Shown one piece after another: positions 1 to 9,666 of a stretch of DNA of 64,000 nucleotides (position 1 is its first letter; each line of letters opens with the position of its first letter). The stretch is from Kineothrix sp. MB12-C1 (GTDB lineage: Bacteria > Bacillota > Clostridia > Lachnospirales > Lachnospiraceae), in the NCBI RefSeq assembly GCF_030863805.1, contig NZ_CP132957.1, positions 3,844,001 to 3,908,000 of the forward strand, written 5' to 3'. The position numbers and the translations under genes were made by a program. The notes under the pieces were generated by a model. It searched no databases. It was given only the letters and a program-made list of their open reading frames with translations, and was not told the DNA's origin.

Positions 1-2277
1 TATGATGAAGTGAAGCAGACGTCCACTTCTTATTTGTGTGCATTGGAGATAGGAGCAAAAGAGCCTGTGAAGACGGCGCTTGATTTCGGGGATAATGCCA
101 CTGTTATGAGAATGACGGCGAATGCAGACGGTACCCTGCAAGCACTTATCAATACTTATGTGTATGAAGAAGGAGCCTCCATTGGCGGAGAAGAGATAGA
201 AGCATTGGATGGAGAAGAGGGTTTGGCTGAGGCTGAAGATGCGAGCGAAGCCGTGGAAGATAGCGAAGAAACGGAAGCGGTGGTTGAAGAAGGAACTGAG
301 AGTGAGAATGATGAGGCTGCAGAAGTAGAAGCATCCAATTCAGTGACCATTATGGATGGCGGTACTACGATTGTTTCCGAAAGTAGTATGCCGGGAAACG
401 CTTATGTGGATGATTATATGATGCCTACCTCTCAAAAGACGGAGATTTGTAAGATTTCTACGGATGGTACTATAATGTCCACCATGGATATTACCTCAGT
501 CTTCGGAGATGAAGAGGTCTATTTCAATAATATGGAGACCGATAATGATGGAAATATCTATCTTGCGTATGATCAGGCAATATGGGTCATCGATCAGGAA
601 GGTAATGAACTTTTCCAAGTCGAAATTGACAGCTGGGTGAATAATATGTTCGTCACAAAAGACGGAGTGGTAATGATTACCTATTACGGTCAGGAAAGCA
701 TGGAAGTATGCCCTATCGATGTAGCGAAGAAAGGTCTTGGGGATGCTGTCAGCAGTATGATGGTTTCCCAGTATGGCAATTATATATTCGGCAGAAGTGT
801 AGAAACAGATGTTTTATACAGCGTAGATAATATTTTGTACTCTTATAACATGGGAGATGCAGCACCTGTAGAAATATTGAATTGGATTGATTGTGATATT
901 AACAGTAATGAACTTGTTGTATTCCATGCCCTTGATGATGGAAGAATTCTTACAATTAGTTCTTTTTGGGAGGAGGATACTTCTAATATCGAACTCACTT
1001 ATCTGACAAAGAAGAAGGGGTCAGAGGTGCCTGAGAAGAAAATTATGTCTTTGGCTACCATGTATCTCGATTACGAGATGAGAAAGCAAGTAATTGATTT
1101 TAATAAGAAAAGTCAGGAATATAGAATTGAAGTAAAGGAATATATGAGCGCTTCTAACGATTATGAAGCCGGATTGACGCAATTAAATACAGATATTATA
1201 AGCGGTAATGCTCCGGATATGGTGGATCTTTCCAACGGTTCCATGAAGCAATATATTGCAAAGGGTATTTTGGAGGATTTATCTCCTTTCCTTGAAAAAG
1301 ATGCTGAATTAAAACGTGAAGACTATTTGGAAAACGTGCTAAAAGCCTATGAAGTGGATGGGAAACTTTACGCAATACCTCCTTATTTTTACTTGCAGAC
1401 GGTAGTTGCGAAAACTGCCGATGTAGGCGAAAGAACGAGTATCTCTATGGCAGAGTTGATTGATATGGTAAAAAATCTGCCGGAAGGTACTGAGTTATAT
1501 GAATATGGAACGAAGAGCACGATTTTAATGTATAACACCATGATGAACATGGATGAATATGTAGATTGGTCTACCGGAGAGTGTAAGTTCAATGGAGAAG
1601 AATTTATTAATGCACTGGAATTTGCTAATTATTTCGACGAAAACTACAATTGGGATGAGGAGAGACCGAGCACACCTGAGCGTCTGCAGAATGGAACACT
1701 TCTCATGTTGAATACGGGTATTAGTGCAGTAACTGATTATCAGATGACAAAATTATTGTTTAAAGAGCCGATTACTTTTATCGGATTCCCTACGAGTAAG
1801 GAAAACGGTTCCTTCTTATCAGGAACAGGCGGTGTGCTTGGAATGAGTGCTAAGTCGAAGAATAAGGAAGGTGTATGGGAGTTTCTTCGCATCGCGATTA
1901 CGAAGGAATCGCAGGAGAAAAGCGATAATAGAGGAAGATGGGGATTCCCGATTATGAAATCGGCATTAGAGCTACAGTTTACTGAGGCGATGAAGGAAGA
2001 TTATTATGAAGATGCTGATGGCAATCAAATAAAGCAGCCGAAGACATCGTGGAGTTATGATGGCTATGATATGGAGATTTATGCAGCTACAGAGGAAGAG
2101 ATAAAAGAAGTAAGAAGTCTGATTGAAAGTATAGATACGCAATATCAGTATGATGAGCAGATGAATGCCATTATTTCGGAGGAAGCGGCAGCCTTTTTCG
2201 AAGGTCAGAAGAATGCGAAGGAAGTTGCGGATATCATTCAGAGCAGAGTGCAGATTTATGTAAATGAGAATAGGTAA
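1..2277 (+). CDS. Extracellular solute-binding protein, 5'-truncated by window edge
   Basis: This is a family-1-type solute-binding protein of a carbohydrate ABC importer, expected outside the membrane. The frame is open to base 1 and there is no signal peptide or lipobox, so the true start lies upstream; the GTG at 10 is probably internal. The N-terminal half (to about nt 1030) looks like a PQQ/propeller-like sensor region with short strands and DGxI/DxxGNIY turns, interrupted by a strongly acidic Glu/Ala-rich linker at about nt 172-345. The C-terminal half (from about nt 1040) has the solute-binding fold, with the paralogue motif NKxxxxYRI and a helical tail ending VQIYVNENR. The same architecture occurs at 2306-4606 and 9667-11907. 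The ligand cannot be read from sequence. Confidence 0.85.
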   Translation, partial: YDEVKQTSTSYLCALEIGAKEPVKTALDFGDNATVMRMTANADGTLQALINTYVYEEGASIGGEEIEALDGEEGLAEAEDASEAVEDSEETEAVVEEGTESENDEAAEVEASNSVTIMDGGTTIVSESSMPGNAYVDDYMMPTSQKTEICKISTDGTIMSTMDITSVFGDEEVYFNNMETDNDGNIYLAYDQAIWVIDQEGNELFQVEIDSWVNNMFVTKDGVVMITYYGQESMEVCPIDVAKKGLGDAVSSMMVSQYGNYIFGRSVETDVLYSVDNILYSYNMGDAAPVEILNWIDCDINSNELVVFHALDDGRILTISSFWEEDTSNIELTYLTKKKGSEVPEKKIMSLATMYLDYEMRKQVIDFNKKSQEYRIEVKEYMSASNDYEAGLTQLNTDIISGNAPDMVDLSNGSMKQYIAKGILEDLSPFLEKDAELKREDYLENVLKAYEVDGKLYAIPPYFYLQTVVAKTADVGERTSISMAELIDMVKNLPEGTELYEYGTKSTILMYNTMMNMDEYVDWSTGECKFNGEEFINALEFANYFDENYNWDEERPSTPERLQNGTLLMLNTGISAVTDYQMTKLLFKEPITFIGFPTSKENGSFLSGTGGVLGMSAKSKNKEGVWEFLRIAITKESQEKSDNRGRWGFPIMKSALELQFTEAMKEDYYEDADGNQIKQPKTSWSYDGYDMEIYAATEEEIKEVRSLIESIDTQYQYDEQMNAIISEEAAAFFEGQKNAKEVADIIQSRVQIYVNENR

Positions 2278-2305
2278 TATAAAAAGTATAAGGGGGAAAG
2301 AGAGT

Positions 2306-4606
2306 ATGAATAAGAAAAAAAGGGTAAAAGTTGCAGCATCAGTAGCGATGAGCTTGCTGCTTGCCGGATGTGGGAAGGGCACAGATGGCATGCAGGATGC
2401 TGCAGCGATACAAGAGCAAAGTGAAGAGTATGTATATGAGGCAGAATATCAGTCGCTTACGATGCCTGATTACTACACGAGCAGTATGATCTTTGGAGAG
2501 GATGAAAAGATTTATTTTGTCGGAAATAGCGAAGCCGGGGAAAGCAGATTGTTTTCTATGGAAATCGGGGATATGGAGCCGCAAGCTATTCCGGTAGAAA
2601 TAAAGGAGCAGGCATACATCTCTTGTATCGGTACGGATGTAGAAGGGAATCTCGTGTTAGCAATCCCTGCCTATAAAGAGCAAACAGCTCAGGAAGACGG
2701 TGAATCTACAGATGCTGATAGTGCGCCCGAGGAAGTAGGCAGTATACTTGAGAGCGTTGAGCTTCGGAAGTTATCGACCGAAGGTCAAGTTCTGGAATCT
2801 GTGGATGTCTCTAATTTTTTCAATAAAATTAAGGATTTTTATATACAGGGTACATTATCCGATAAGGATGGGAATTATTATGTGAATGCCAATCAGACAG
2901 TATATGTAATAAGACCGACCGGCGAGATGTTATGTGAGATTCCCGCAAAAACTTATATTCAGAATATGTTTCGGATACGGGATGGGCGGATTATCGTAGG
3001 TTTTTATGACAGTACGGGCTGGCGCTTACAGGAAGTGGATTTAGCCGGTAAATCTCTGGTGGATGTGAATAGTTCGATTCCTTTTGATTATGGAACCTAT
3101 CAAGGCGGTAAAGATGTTGATCTCGTTTATACTCAGGAGACCAAGTTATACACTTGTAATCTGACGGATCAGGAACCGATAGAAGTTCTGAATTGGCTGG
3201 ATAGTGATATTAACAGCACTAGTTTACAAAGTGTGCAAATGCTTGGAGACGGCAGAATAGCAGCCATTACGATAGACTATATGTCAGAGTCACCGGAGGC
3301 GGAACTCGTAGTGCTGACAAAGAAGAATCGTTCACAAGTACAGGAGAAGACGGTACTGACTTACGGTACGATTTATGTGCCTTATTTTTTGAACAAGGAC
3401 ATTGTCGCTTTTAACAAACAAAGTGATAAATACCGGATTGAAGTGAAGCTGTACGGGGATGACAGTATGGACTTTGAGGAAAGAACTGCTCTTTTATCGG
3501 CAGATCTTGCGGCAGGTAAAGGACCGGATATGATCGATATGGTCTATGGATTCCTCACCTTGGAGCAATTGGTCTCTATGGGAATCGCGGAAGACCTAAC
3601 GCCGTATTTGGAAGGGGATACAGGGATAAAAAGGGAAGAATATCTTGAAAATGTGATGGATGTTTACTCCGTAGATGGTAAGATTTATGCCATTATGCCT
3701 TGTTTTAGCGTAGGGACGCTTATCGGTAAAGTGTCTGATGTAGGAAACGGAAGTTCATGGTCTATTGATGATATGATAAAGTTCATTGATAGTAAGCCCG
3801 CCGATGTGGAAATTCTGCCTTTTAATACGAAGGATTCCATCCTACAGCTTATGTGTTCGATGAATTTAGGTGTGTTTGTAGATGCGGAGACAGGCGTATG
3901 TGATTTTACAGGGGAAGAATTCTTGAGGATTCTGGAGTTTGCTAACCGCTTTCCCAAGGAAATGGCAGAATCTTCCGGTGCGTCGAGTCAAATTGACCGG
4001 TTAAGAAGCGGTCAACTTTTGATGGAAGGAACAAGAATCACCGATGTGACCCAATATCAGATGTATGAGTACATGTTTGGAGAAGAAGTGAATTTCATCG
4101 GTTATCCCACGACAGAAGGAAGTGGTTCTGTAATAAATCCGAATGGAACAACGGCAGCAATGAATGCTAAAGCTGAAAATAAAGAGGGAATATGGGAGTT
4201 TCTGCGGTTCAACTTGTTGCAGGAAAGGCAGGAAAACCTGGAATCAGCAAACGGTGGATTTCCAATTAGTAAGTCAGCTTTGGAAAAACAATTTGCAAAA
4301 GATGCAGAAGCGGAATATTATGAAGATACGGATGGAACGAAAAAAGAAGTATCAAAAGTTACTTGGTCCTGGGGAGACGGGGATTCTCTTGTTACCGTAG
4401 ACGTATATGCTGCAACGCAAGAACAGATTGGACGTATGAAGGCAATTATCGAGGCGGCCAGGGGAATAGAAAACATAAAGGATGAAAAAATGTTTTCTAT
4501 TATTAGTGAGGAAGCACAATCTTATTTTGAAGGTCAAAAAAGTGCGCAAGAAACTGCTTCTTTGATTCAAAACAGGGTGCAGACTTATATTAATGAAACG
4601 AGATAG
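2306..4606 (+). CDS. Solute-binding lipoprotein with N-terminal propeller-like domain
   Basis: Paralogue of the gene before it, 766 aa. I chose ATG 2306 because AGGGGGAAAG lies just upstream and the protein then begins MNKKKRVKVAAS followed by the lipobox LLLAGC, a type II signal peptide with lipidated Cys at about residue 20. After a short acidic linker the N-terminal half carries propeller-like turns and the family signature LNWLDSDINS. The C-terminal half is a family-1 solute-binding domain (NKQSDKYRIEVKLY, then PDMIDM). It is followed after 14 nt by the permease genes and so is the most likely cognate receptor. At about 770 aa it is nearly twice the usual 400-450 aa of this family. Confidence 0.88.
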   Translation: MNKKKRVKVAASVAMSLLLAGCGKGTDGMQDAAAIQEQSEEYVYEAEYQSLTMPDYYTSSMIFGEDEKIYFVGNSEAGESRLFSMEIGDMEPQAIPVEIKEQAYISCIGTDVEGNLVLAIPAYKEQTAQEDGESTDADSAPEEVGSILESVELRKLSTEGQVLESVDVSNFFNKIKDFYIQGTLSDKDGNYYVNANQTVYVIRPTGEMLCEIPAKTYIQNMFRIRDGRIIVGFYDSTGWRLQEVDLAGKSLVDVNSSIPFDYGTYQGGKDVDLVYTQETKLYTCNLTDQEPIEVLNWLDSDINSTSLQSVQMLGDGRIAAITIDYMSESPEAELVVLTKKNRSQVQEKTVLTYGTIYVPYFLNKDIVAFNKQSDKYRIEVKLYGDDSMDFEERTALLSADLAAGKGPDMIDMVYGFLTLEQLVSMGIAEDLTPYLEGDTGIKREEYLENVMDVYSVDGKIYAIMPCFSVGTLIGKVSDVGNGSSWSIDDMIKFIDSKPADVEILPFNTKDSILQLMCSMNLGVFVDAETGVCDFTGEEFLRILEFANRFPKEMAESSGASSQIDRLRSGQLLMEGTRITDVTQYQMYEYMFGEEVNFIGYPTTEGSGSVINPNGTTAAMNAKAENKEGIWEFLRFNLLQERQENLESANGGFPISKSALEKQFAKDAEAEYYEDTDGTKKEVSKVTWSWGDGDSLVTVDVYAATQEQIGRMKAIIEAARGIENIKDEKMFSIISEEAQSYFEGQKSAQETASLIQNRVQTYINETR

Positions 4607-4620
4607 AAGGTAAAAGTATC

Positions 4621-5568
4621 GTGAAGAAGGAATTAATGGTTCCGAGAAAGAAGAAAATAAAGGATAAAGAGCAGAAGGTAAGTAAAAAGAAAGGTGGCAT
4701 ACAGAAAAAGGACGGACGTGGAAGGAAAATCTCTTTGATTTTCCTCTCGTTTAGCCTTCTTGGTGTGCTGGTGTTCTTTGTGATTCCTTTTTTAGTAGTA
4801 GTATATTATTCGTTAGTGGACAACCCTATTAACCATAGCTTTGTATTTCTTGATAACTTTGTTAATGTGTTCGGCAATGGGGCGTTTAAACAGGCGGCAT
4901 CCAATACGCTGAAGTTCTCAGCAATTGCGGTGCCTCTTGCTGTGCTGCTCGCGTTGTTACTCGCGATGCTTCTCGACAGTAAGATACCGTTTCGGAGTCA
5001 GTTTCGAACGTTTTTCCTTACACCAATGATGGTGCCGATTGCGTCTATCGTATTGATATGGCAGGTGCTGTTTCACTATAACGGTATGGTGAATGATATT
5101 ATTGGGCTATTTGGAGCAGGTAAAGTTGACTGGCTGAAATCGGATTATGCACAGATTGTAATTATTATCTTATTCTTATGGAAGAACTTAGGCTATAATA
5201 TGATTTTATTTATGGCGGCCCTTTCCAGCATCCCGAAGGATATTCTGGAGGTGGCAGTATTGGAAAGCGCTAAGCCGTGGCAGATCTTTTTCCATATTAA
5301 GTTGAGATATTTGTCCTCCACCTTATTGTTCGTTACGATTATGTCGCTCATTAATTCTTTTAAGGTGTTTAGGGAAATATACTTATTGACCGGAGATTAT
5401 CCTTATAATACGCTATATATGATGCAACACTTTATGAACAATACATTCCGGTCATTAGATTATCAGAAATTGTCGGCTGCCGCCATCATGATGTCGGTCG
5501 TTATGGTAATTTTAATTGGAATTCTCTTCCTTACGGAAAATTATTTCGGAAAGGATGTGGAAGGATGA
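4621..5568 (+). CDS. Carbohydrate ABC transporter permease, MalF/UgpA type
   Basis: Integral membrane subunit of a sugar-type ABC importer, 315 aa. A very basic N-terminus (about 40 residues rich in Lys/Arg) precedes six predicted membrane segments, the first at about residues 38-62. The cytoplasmic EAA loop that docks the ATPase is present at about residues 205-230 but deviates from consensus (EVAVLESAKPWQIF; the usual DGA is ESA). The start is GTG 4621 with AGAAGG upstream; ATG 4636 is a possible alternative. It overlaps the next permease by 4 nt (ATGA), so the two are translationally coupled. No ATPase gene is nearby; importers of this class often share an MsmX-type ATPase encoded elsewhere. 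Confidence 0.92.
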   Translation: MKKELMVPRKKKIKDKEQKVSKKKGGIQKKDGRGRKISLIFLSFSLLGVLVFFVIPFLVVVYYSLVDNPINHSFVFLDNFVNVFGNGAFKQAASNTLKFSAIAVPLAVLLALLLAMLLDSKIPFRSQFRTFFLTPMMVPIASIVLIWQVLFHYNGMVNDIIGLFGAGKVDWLKSDYAQIVIIILFLWKNLGYNMILFMAALSSIPKDILEVAVLESAKPWQIFFHIKLRYLSSTLLFVTIMSLINSFKVFREIYLLTGDYPYNTLYMMQHFMNNTFRSLDYQKLSAAAIMMSVVMVILIGILFLTENYFGKDVEG

Positions 5569-6527
5569 TGTTGCGGAAAAATGGTTTAAAAGGTGCGAAA
5601 GCCTTAGCGGGGAGCCGACTATATAGTAAGAGGAAAAAGAGAAGGGAAAGAAGGAATCTCATTAAGAGGGCCATTGCTACGATAGTAGCGGCTACTTTTG
5701 CCATTCTTTTCTTAATGCCGATTATTCTTACGATTAGTAATTCGTTTATGTCTGCTTCGGAAATTTCCTCTAATTACGGACAGGTCTTCTCGACTACAGA
5801 TACCGGAGGAAAGACTTATATTTCTGAAAAGGTGAATTTGAAATTTATTCCGGATATTGTATCGTTCAGCCAGTATATTACGGTACTTTTCAAAAGCCCG
5901 GATTATTTATTTAAATTTTGGAATGCGGTGATTCTAGTCGTTCCTATTGTTGCCTTCCAATTGTTGGTGGCGGCGCTGGCCTCGTATGGCTTTACCAGAT
6001 ATCGGGGCAGAATAAAAGAAATTATATTTTTTGTCTATATTATTTTAATGCTTATGCCCTATCAGGTAACTTTGGTACCTAACTATTTAGTATCGGGATG
6101 GTTACATTTATTGGATACCAGATGGGCGATATGGCTTCCGGGTATTTTCTCACCGTTTGCAGTATATCTGTTAACGAAATTCATGAGAAGAATCCCAACG
6201 TCAGTGATTGAGGCAGCCCAGATAGATGGGGCGGGGGAATGGCAGATATTTAAGAGCATCTGCATGCCTCTTTGCAAAGGTTGTATGTGCTCCATTGCGA
6301 TATTGATTTTTATCGATTATTGGAATATGGTGGAGCAGCCGCTTATTTTGCTCTCTGACGAAGCGATGCATCCGTTGTCTGTATTCCTTTCCAAGATAAA
6401 TGCGGGAGAGATCGGACTTGCGTTTGCAGTTGCAACGATATACATGGTACCTACGCTATTAGTATTCCTGTACGGAGAAGATTATCTGGTGGAAGGAATC
6501 ACTTATCAGGGCGGAATTAAGGGATAG
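5565..6527 (+). CDS. Carbohydrate ABC transporter permease, MalG type
   Basis: Second permease subunit of the importer, 320 aa. It has a basic N-terminus, a first membrane segment at about residues 36-58, a periplasmic-side loop of about 50 residues, then five more hydrophobic segments. The EAA loop is close to consensus (VIEAAQIDGAGEWQIF, about residues 211-226). It overlaps the stop of the MalF-like gene in an ATGA junction and is followed after 15 nt by the adaptor gene, so import and export-type components appear to share a transcript. Confidence 0.93.
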   Translation: MMLRKNGLKGAKALAGSRLYSKRKKRRERRNLIKRAIATIVAATFAILFLMPIILTISNSFMSASEISSNYGQVFSTTDTGGKTYISEKVNLKFIPDIVSFSQYITVLFKSPDYLFKFWNAVILVVPIVAFQLLVAALASYGFTRYRGRIKEIIFFVYIILMLMPYQVTLVPNYLVSGWLHLLDTRWAIWLPGIFSPFAVYLLTKFMRRIPTSVIEAAQIDGAGEWQIFKSICMPLCKGCMCSIAILIFIDYWNMVEQPLILLSDEAMHPLSVFLSKINAGEIGLAFAVATIYMVPTLLVFLYGEDYLVEGITYQGGIKG

Positions 6528-6542
6528 GAGGAAAGATTTTAA

Positions 6543-8531
6543 ATGAATGAGAATTCAAAAGCAGCCAAAAGAAGGGAATGGGTAAAGAATGCAGCCATTA
6601 TATTTTTGACAATTATGCTGGTTCTAACCTTTTTTTCCAATACAATAATGAACTATTCTCTGCCCGAGGTAGCGACGGAGTACGTACAGAGCGGAACGAT
6701 AACAGCTAAGGTAAGGGGAACCGGGAATTTAGAGGCTACTGATCCTTATAATGTAGTGATAAACGAAAGCAGAAAAATAGAAAGCGTAAATGTAAAAAAT
6801 GGTGATACAGTAGAAAAAGATTCTGTGCTTTTCTATCTGGAGGATGTGGAGAGTGAAGAATTGAAAGCCGCTGAAAAAGAATTGGATGAATTGCGGTTAG
6901 CTTATTTGACGGGTCTGTTTACCGGAGATATTACGAGTGATATTATAAATAAGGTGGAAAATGGAAAGACGGGAAATCTGGCATCTTATCAGGCACAGCT
7001 TGCATCGATCGACAGTAGATTAGAATCAGCGAAGAATCGCTTGACTGCGGCAACGGCAAACCAACAGAACGTACAGGATACCTTGAACAATTTAACCGGC
7101 CAAAAGAATTTGAACGAAGCGGTGACTGTAGATACGACTGGAGAAGAGAAGGCTGTAAATTCAGCACAAAATAATGTTGATAGCGCAAAGGCAGAAGTGA
7201 CCAGACTTGAAGGTGAGGTAAATAAGATACAAGAGCAGCTTAAGAAAGCGGCAGGACTTCTTGGGACGATTGTAACTGATGAAGATGGAAAAGTAAGTTC
7301 ATCTGGTGGAATTGCTGAATATCAGAAGAAGAAAGATGATGCGGAAACTAATCTTACAAATGCATCCGATCAACTAAAAGAGGCAGAAACCAAATTAAGA
7401 ACAGCAGAAAATGACTTGGCAACAGCAGAGGCTTCCGGGGATGAAGGGGCTATTGAGGCTGCTAGGAAGAATCTGGAGACCGCTCAGAATAATTATAATG
7501 AGATTAAGAAATTTATATATGATGCAGCTGAGTACCAATTGAATGTAGCCACTGCGGAATTGAATGAAGCGATTAAAACTTTGAAAAGCTATAATAGTAA
7601 TTCCACACTATTAGCATCTTTGCAGGGTTCTTTGCAAGGCGCGGAAAGCAATCTGAAAAATGCCAATAATTCTCTGTCATCGGCACAAAGTGCATTAAAT
7701 AATAAAAAGATCGATGCAGAAAAGACGGGTGAAAAAAATGATTTAAATAAACAACTCGCAGAGGCCAATAATAATAAAACGACATCTGAAACTGAAGTGT
7801 CTAATATTACGGCCGAGATAACTAAAATTGGAGAGGAACGAAGCGAATTAATAAAGACATTGACAGCGGAGTTAACTCTTGGCGCTAAGAATACGCAAAT
7901 AGCTCAGAAGGAAGCTGAAATAGAAAAATTGAAGGAAAAATCAGTAGGAGCCAATGTGGTGGCGCCTGTGACAGGAACTATTACATCCATCAATCATGTA
8001 GCCGGAGAATCGACCAAACCGGAAGAGGTATTGGCAGTGATTCAGCCGGAAGGTAAAGGTTTTACCCTTTCTTTCTCCGCAACGACGGAACAGGCGAAGA
8101 AGCTTTCTGTCGGTGATATAGCGGAATTGCAAAATGCGTGGTATTATGACGAGGTAAAAGCAACGCTTGTATCCATTAAGCCCGATAAGGAAGATCCGGC
8201 ACAGAAGAAGCTTCTTACATTTAATGTGGAAGGAGATGTGCAGGCGGGGCAGTCACTGAGCCTTGCAGTGGGGCAAAAGAGTGCTAATTATGAGCTGGTT
8301 GTGCCTAATAGTGCGATTAGAGAGGACAATAACGGTAAGTTTATCCTTATTGTGGAATCGAAGAGCAGTCCTCTGGGCAATCGTTATATAGCGACAAGAA
8401 TCGATGTGGAGGTTCTCGCTTCCGATGATACCCATACGGCGATTTCGGCAGGACTTTATGGTTATGAATATGTAATTACTACGGCGACGAAGCCGGTAGA
8501 AGCGGGCAAGCAAGTTCGTTTAACAGATTAA
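6543..8531 (+). CDS. HlyD/RND-type membrane-fusion adaptor with very long coiled coil
   Basis: Predicted extracytoplasmic adaptor of 662 aa anchored by one N-terminal membrane helix (about residues 17-36). The two halves of a biotinyl-lipoyl-like domain are at about residues 60-105 (TITAKVRGTGNLEA, later VKNGDTVEKDSVL) and 465-500 (VVAPVTGTITSI). Between them lies about 370 residues of Ala/Glu/Asn/Lys heptad-rich coiled coil; this hairpin is far longer than in most MacA-like proteins. A beta-barrel-like C-terminal region follows. Adaptors of this family normally serve MacB-type ABC transporters, and the next gene carries a MacB-like domain. GAGGAAAG lies upstream of ATG 6543. Confidence 0.86.
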   Translation: MNENSKAAKRREWVKNAAIIFLTIMLVLTFFSNTIMNYSLPEVATEYVQSGTITAKVRGTGNLEATDPYNVVINESRKIESVNVKNGDTVEKDSVLFYLEDVESEELKAAEKELDELRLAYLTGLFTGDITSDIINKVENGKTGNLASYQAQLASIDSRLESAKNRLTAATANQQNVQDTLNNLTGQKNLNEAVTVDTTGEEKAVNSAQNNVDSAKAEVTRLEGEVNKIQEQLKKAAGLLGTIVTDEDGKVSSSGGIAEYQKKKDDAETNLTNASDQLKEAETKLRTAENDLATAEASGDEGAIEAARKNLETAQNNYNEIKKFIYDAAEYQLNVATAELNEAIKTLKSYNSNSTLLASLQGSLQGAESNLKNANNSLSSAQSALNNKKIDAEKTGEKNDLNKQLAEANNNKTTSETEVSNITAEITKIGEERSELIKTLTAELTLGAKNTQIAQKEAEIEKLKEKSVGANVVAPVTGTITSINHVAGESTKPEEVLAVIQPEGKGFTLSFSATTEQAKKLSVGDIAELQNAWYYDEVKATLVSIKPDKEDPAQKKLLTFNVEGDVQAGQSLSLAVGQKSANYELVVPNSAIREDNNGKFILIVESKSSPLGNRYIATRIDVEVLASDDTHTAISAGLYGYEYVITTATKPVEAGKQVRLTD

Positions 8532-8550
8532 GGCAGCAGGTTAATATATT

Positions 8551-9630
8551 ATGAAAAATTTTTGGAGGAATCTTACGGTAAAACAAATCGTGTTGTCTGC
8601 GGTCGTAGTCTTTTGCCTGCTTTTATGGGCAGGGCTTACCATCTTCGCCACGGTGAAGAAACAAGCTTTGCTGGATCAAAATGTGGCAGGCAGGTGGTCG
8701 GCTGAGAATGATGTGGCGCAGATAAGCTGTTATTTTGCTGAAGGTACAGGAGTAGATAAAAATAAGATTTTGGGTTTTGGATATCAAATGGATGCAGTTC
8801 TTTTGGAATCCTCAATAACACCGCCGAATGAAAATGCGCGATTATGGGCAGATGCTTATAGTGCGCAAGGTAAAGTGACGATTAAGAGCGGCAAGGTATC
8901 TTTGGAAGTAGATGCAGCGGGAATCGGTGGCGATTTTTTCTTATTTCATCCGATGCAACTTGTTAGCGGATCCTATTTCTCGGGCAACGACTTGATGCAG
9001 GATAAAATTATTATTGATGAGGATGCTGCATGGCAGTTATTTGGTTCCAGCGATGTAGCCGGAATGGAAGTCTCCATCGGAGGGACTCCTCACTACATCT
9101 CAGGTGTAATAAAAAGAGCGGATGGAAGAATGCAAGAGGCCGCAGGGCTTAATAAAACCTATGCCTTTGTTTCCTATGAGACACTGGCATCTATGGGAAG
9201 TATAAGCGGTGTTGGCGCTTATGAAATCGTTATGCCTAATCCGGTCAGTGGATTTGCTTATGCGAAGGTGAAAGAGAAGTTCGGTATCGATGAGGTAGGA
9301 ATGCAAGTGGTCGAGAATTCTGCAAGATACGGCTTCAAATCCTTATTTACCGTTATTTCCGAATTGGGAACGCGGTCCATGAATTCTTATGCTATCGGTT
9401 ATCCTTATTGGGAGAATGTGGCGAGAGGATGGGAGGATATTTTTGCTATCGTGCTAGCGTTACAGATTATAACACTTATGATTCCGGCAGGAATTATGAT
9501 TATTACACTAATTTTACTTTGGAAGCGAAAGAAATGGACATGGAGAGATGTAATTCATTTCCTTGGGGTATGGAAAGAGAACATTGGGAATCGTTTTCAG
9601 AAAGAAAAAAGTAAGTGGAAATATTTCTAA
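8551..9630 (+). CDS. Membrane protein with MacB-like extracytoplasmic domain
   Basis: 359 aa protein with a membrane helix at about residues 10-32, a large extracytoplasmic region resembling the MacB_PCD domain (VSGSYFSGNDL, IIDEDAAWQLFGSSD, VAGMEVSIGG, ISGVIKR), and one or two membrane segments near residues 293-325. The tail is cytoplasmic and basic. A complete MacB permease would have four membrane segments (FtsX domain) and a fused or separate ATPase; neither is here. It follows the HlyD-like adaptor by 19 nt, so it is probably its partner. Function is inferred from domain resemblance only; it could be a non-transporting adaptor or regulator. Confidence 0.7.
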   Translation: MKNFWRNLTVKQIVLSAVVVFCLLLWAGLTIFATVKKQALLDQNVAGRWSAENDVAQISCYFAEGTGVDKNKILGFGYQMDAVLLESSITPPNENARLWADAYSAQGKVTIKSGKVSLEVDAAGIGGDFFLFHPMQLVSGSYFSGNDLMQDKIIIDEDAAWQLFGSSDVAGMEVSIGGTPHYISGVIKRADGRMQEAAGLNKTYAFVSYETLASMGSISGVGAYEIVMPNPVSGFAYAKVKEKFGIDEVGMQVVENSARYGFKSLFTVISELGTRSMNSYAIGYPYWENVARGWEDIFAIVLALQIITLMIPAGIMIITLILLWKRKKWTWRDVIHFLGVWKENIGNRFQKEKSKWKYF

Positions 9631-9666
9631 GATAGAGTAATACCATTAGAAGAGGAGGAGAACTAT

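Noticed and set aside
149-350. Two minus-strand open frames rich in Ser/Ala/Leu/Pro
   Set aside because: They are reverse-frame shadows of the acidic linker in the binding-protein gene; no start signal and low complexity.
10-2277. First binding protein as a complete gene starting at GTG 10
   Set aside because: No signal peptide or lipobox, unlike its paralogues, and the frame is open to base 1.
8551-9630. Complete FtsX/MacB permease
   Set aside because: Only two or three membrane segments are visible, and no ATPase is present.
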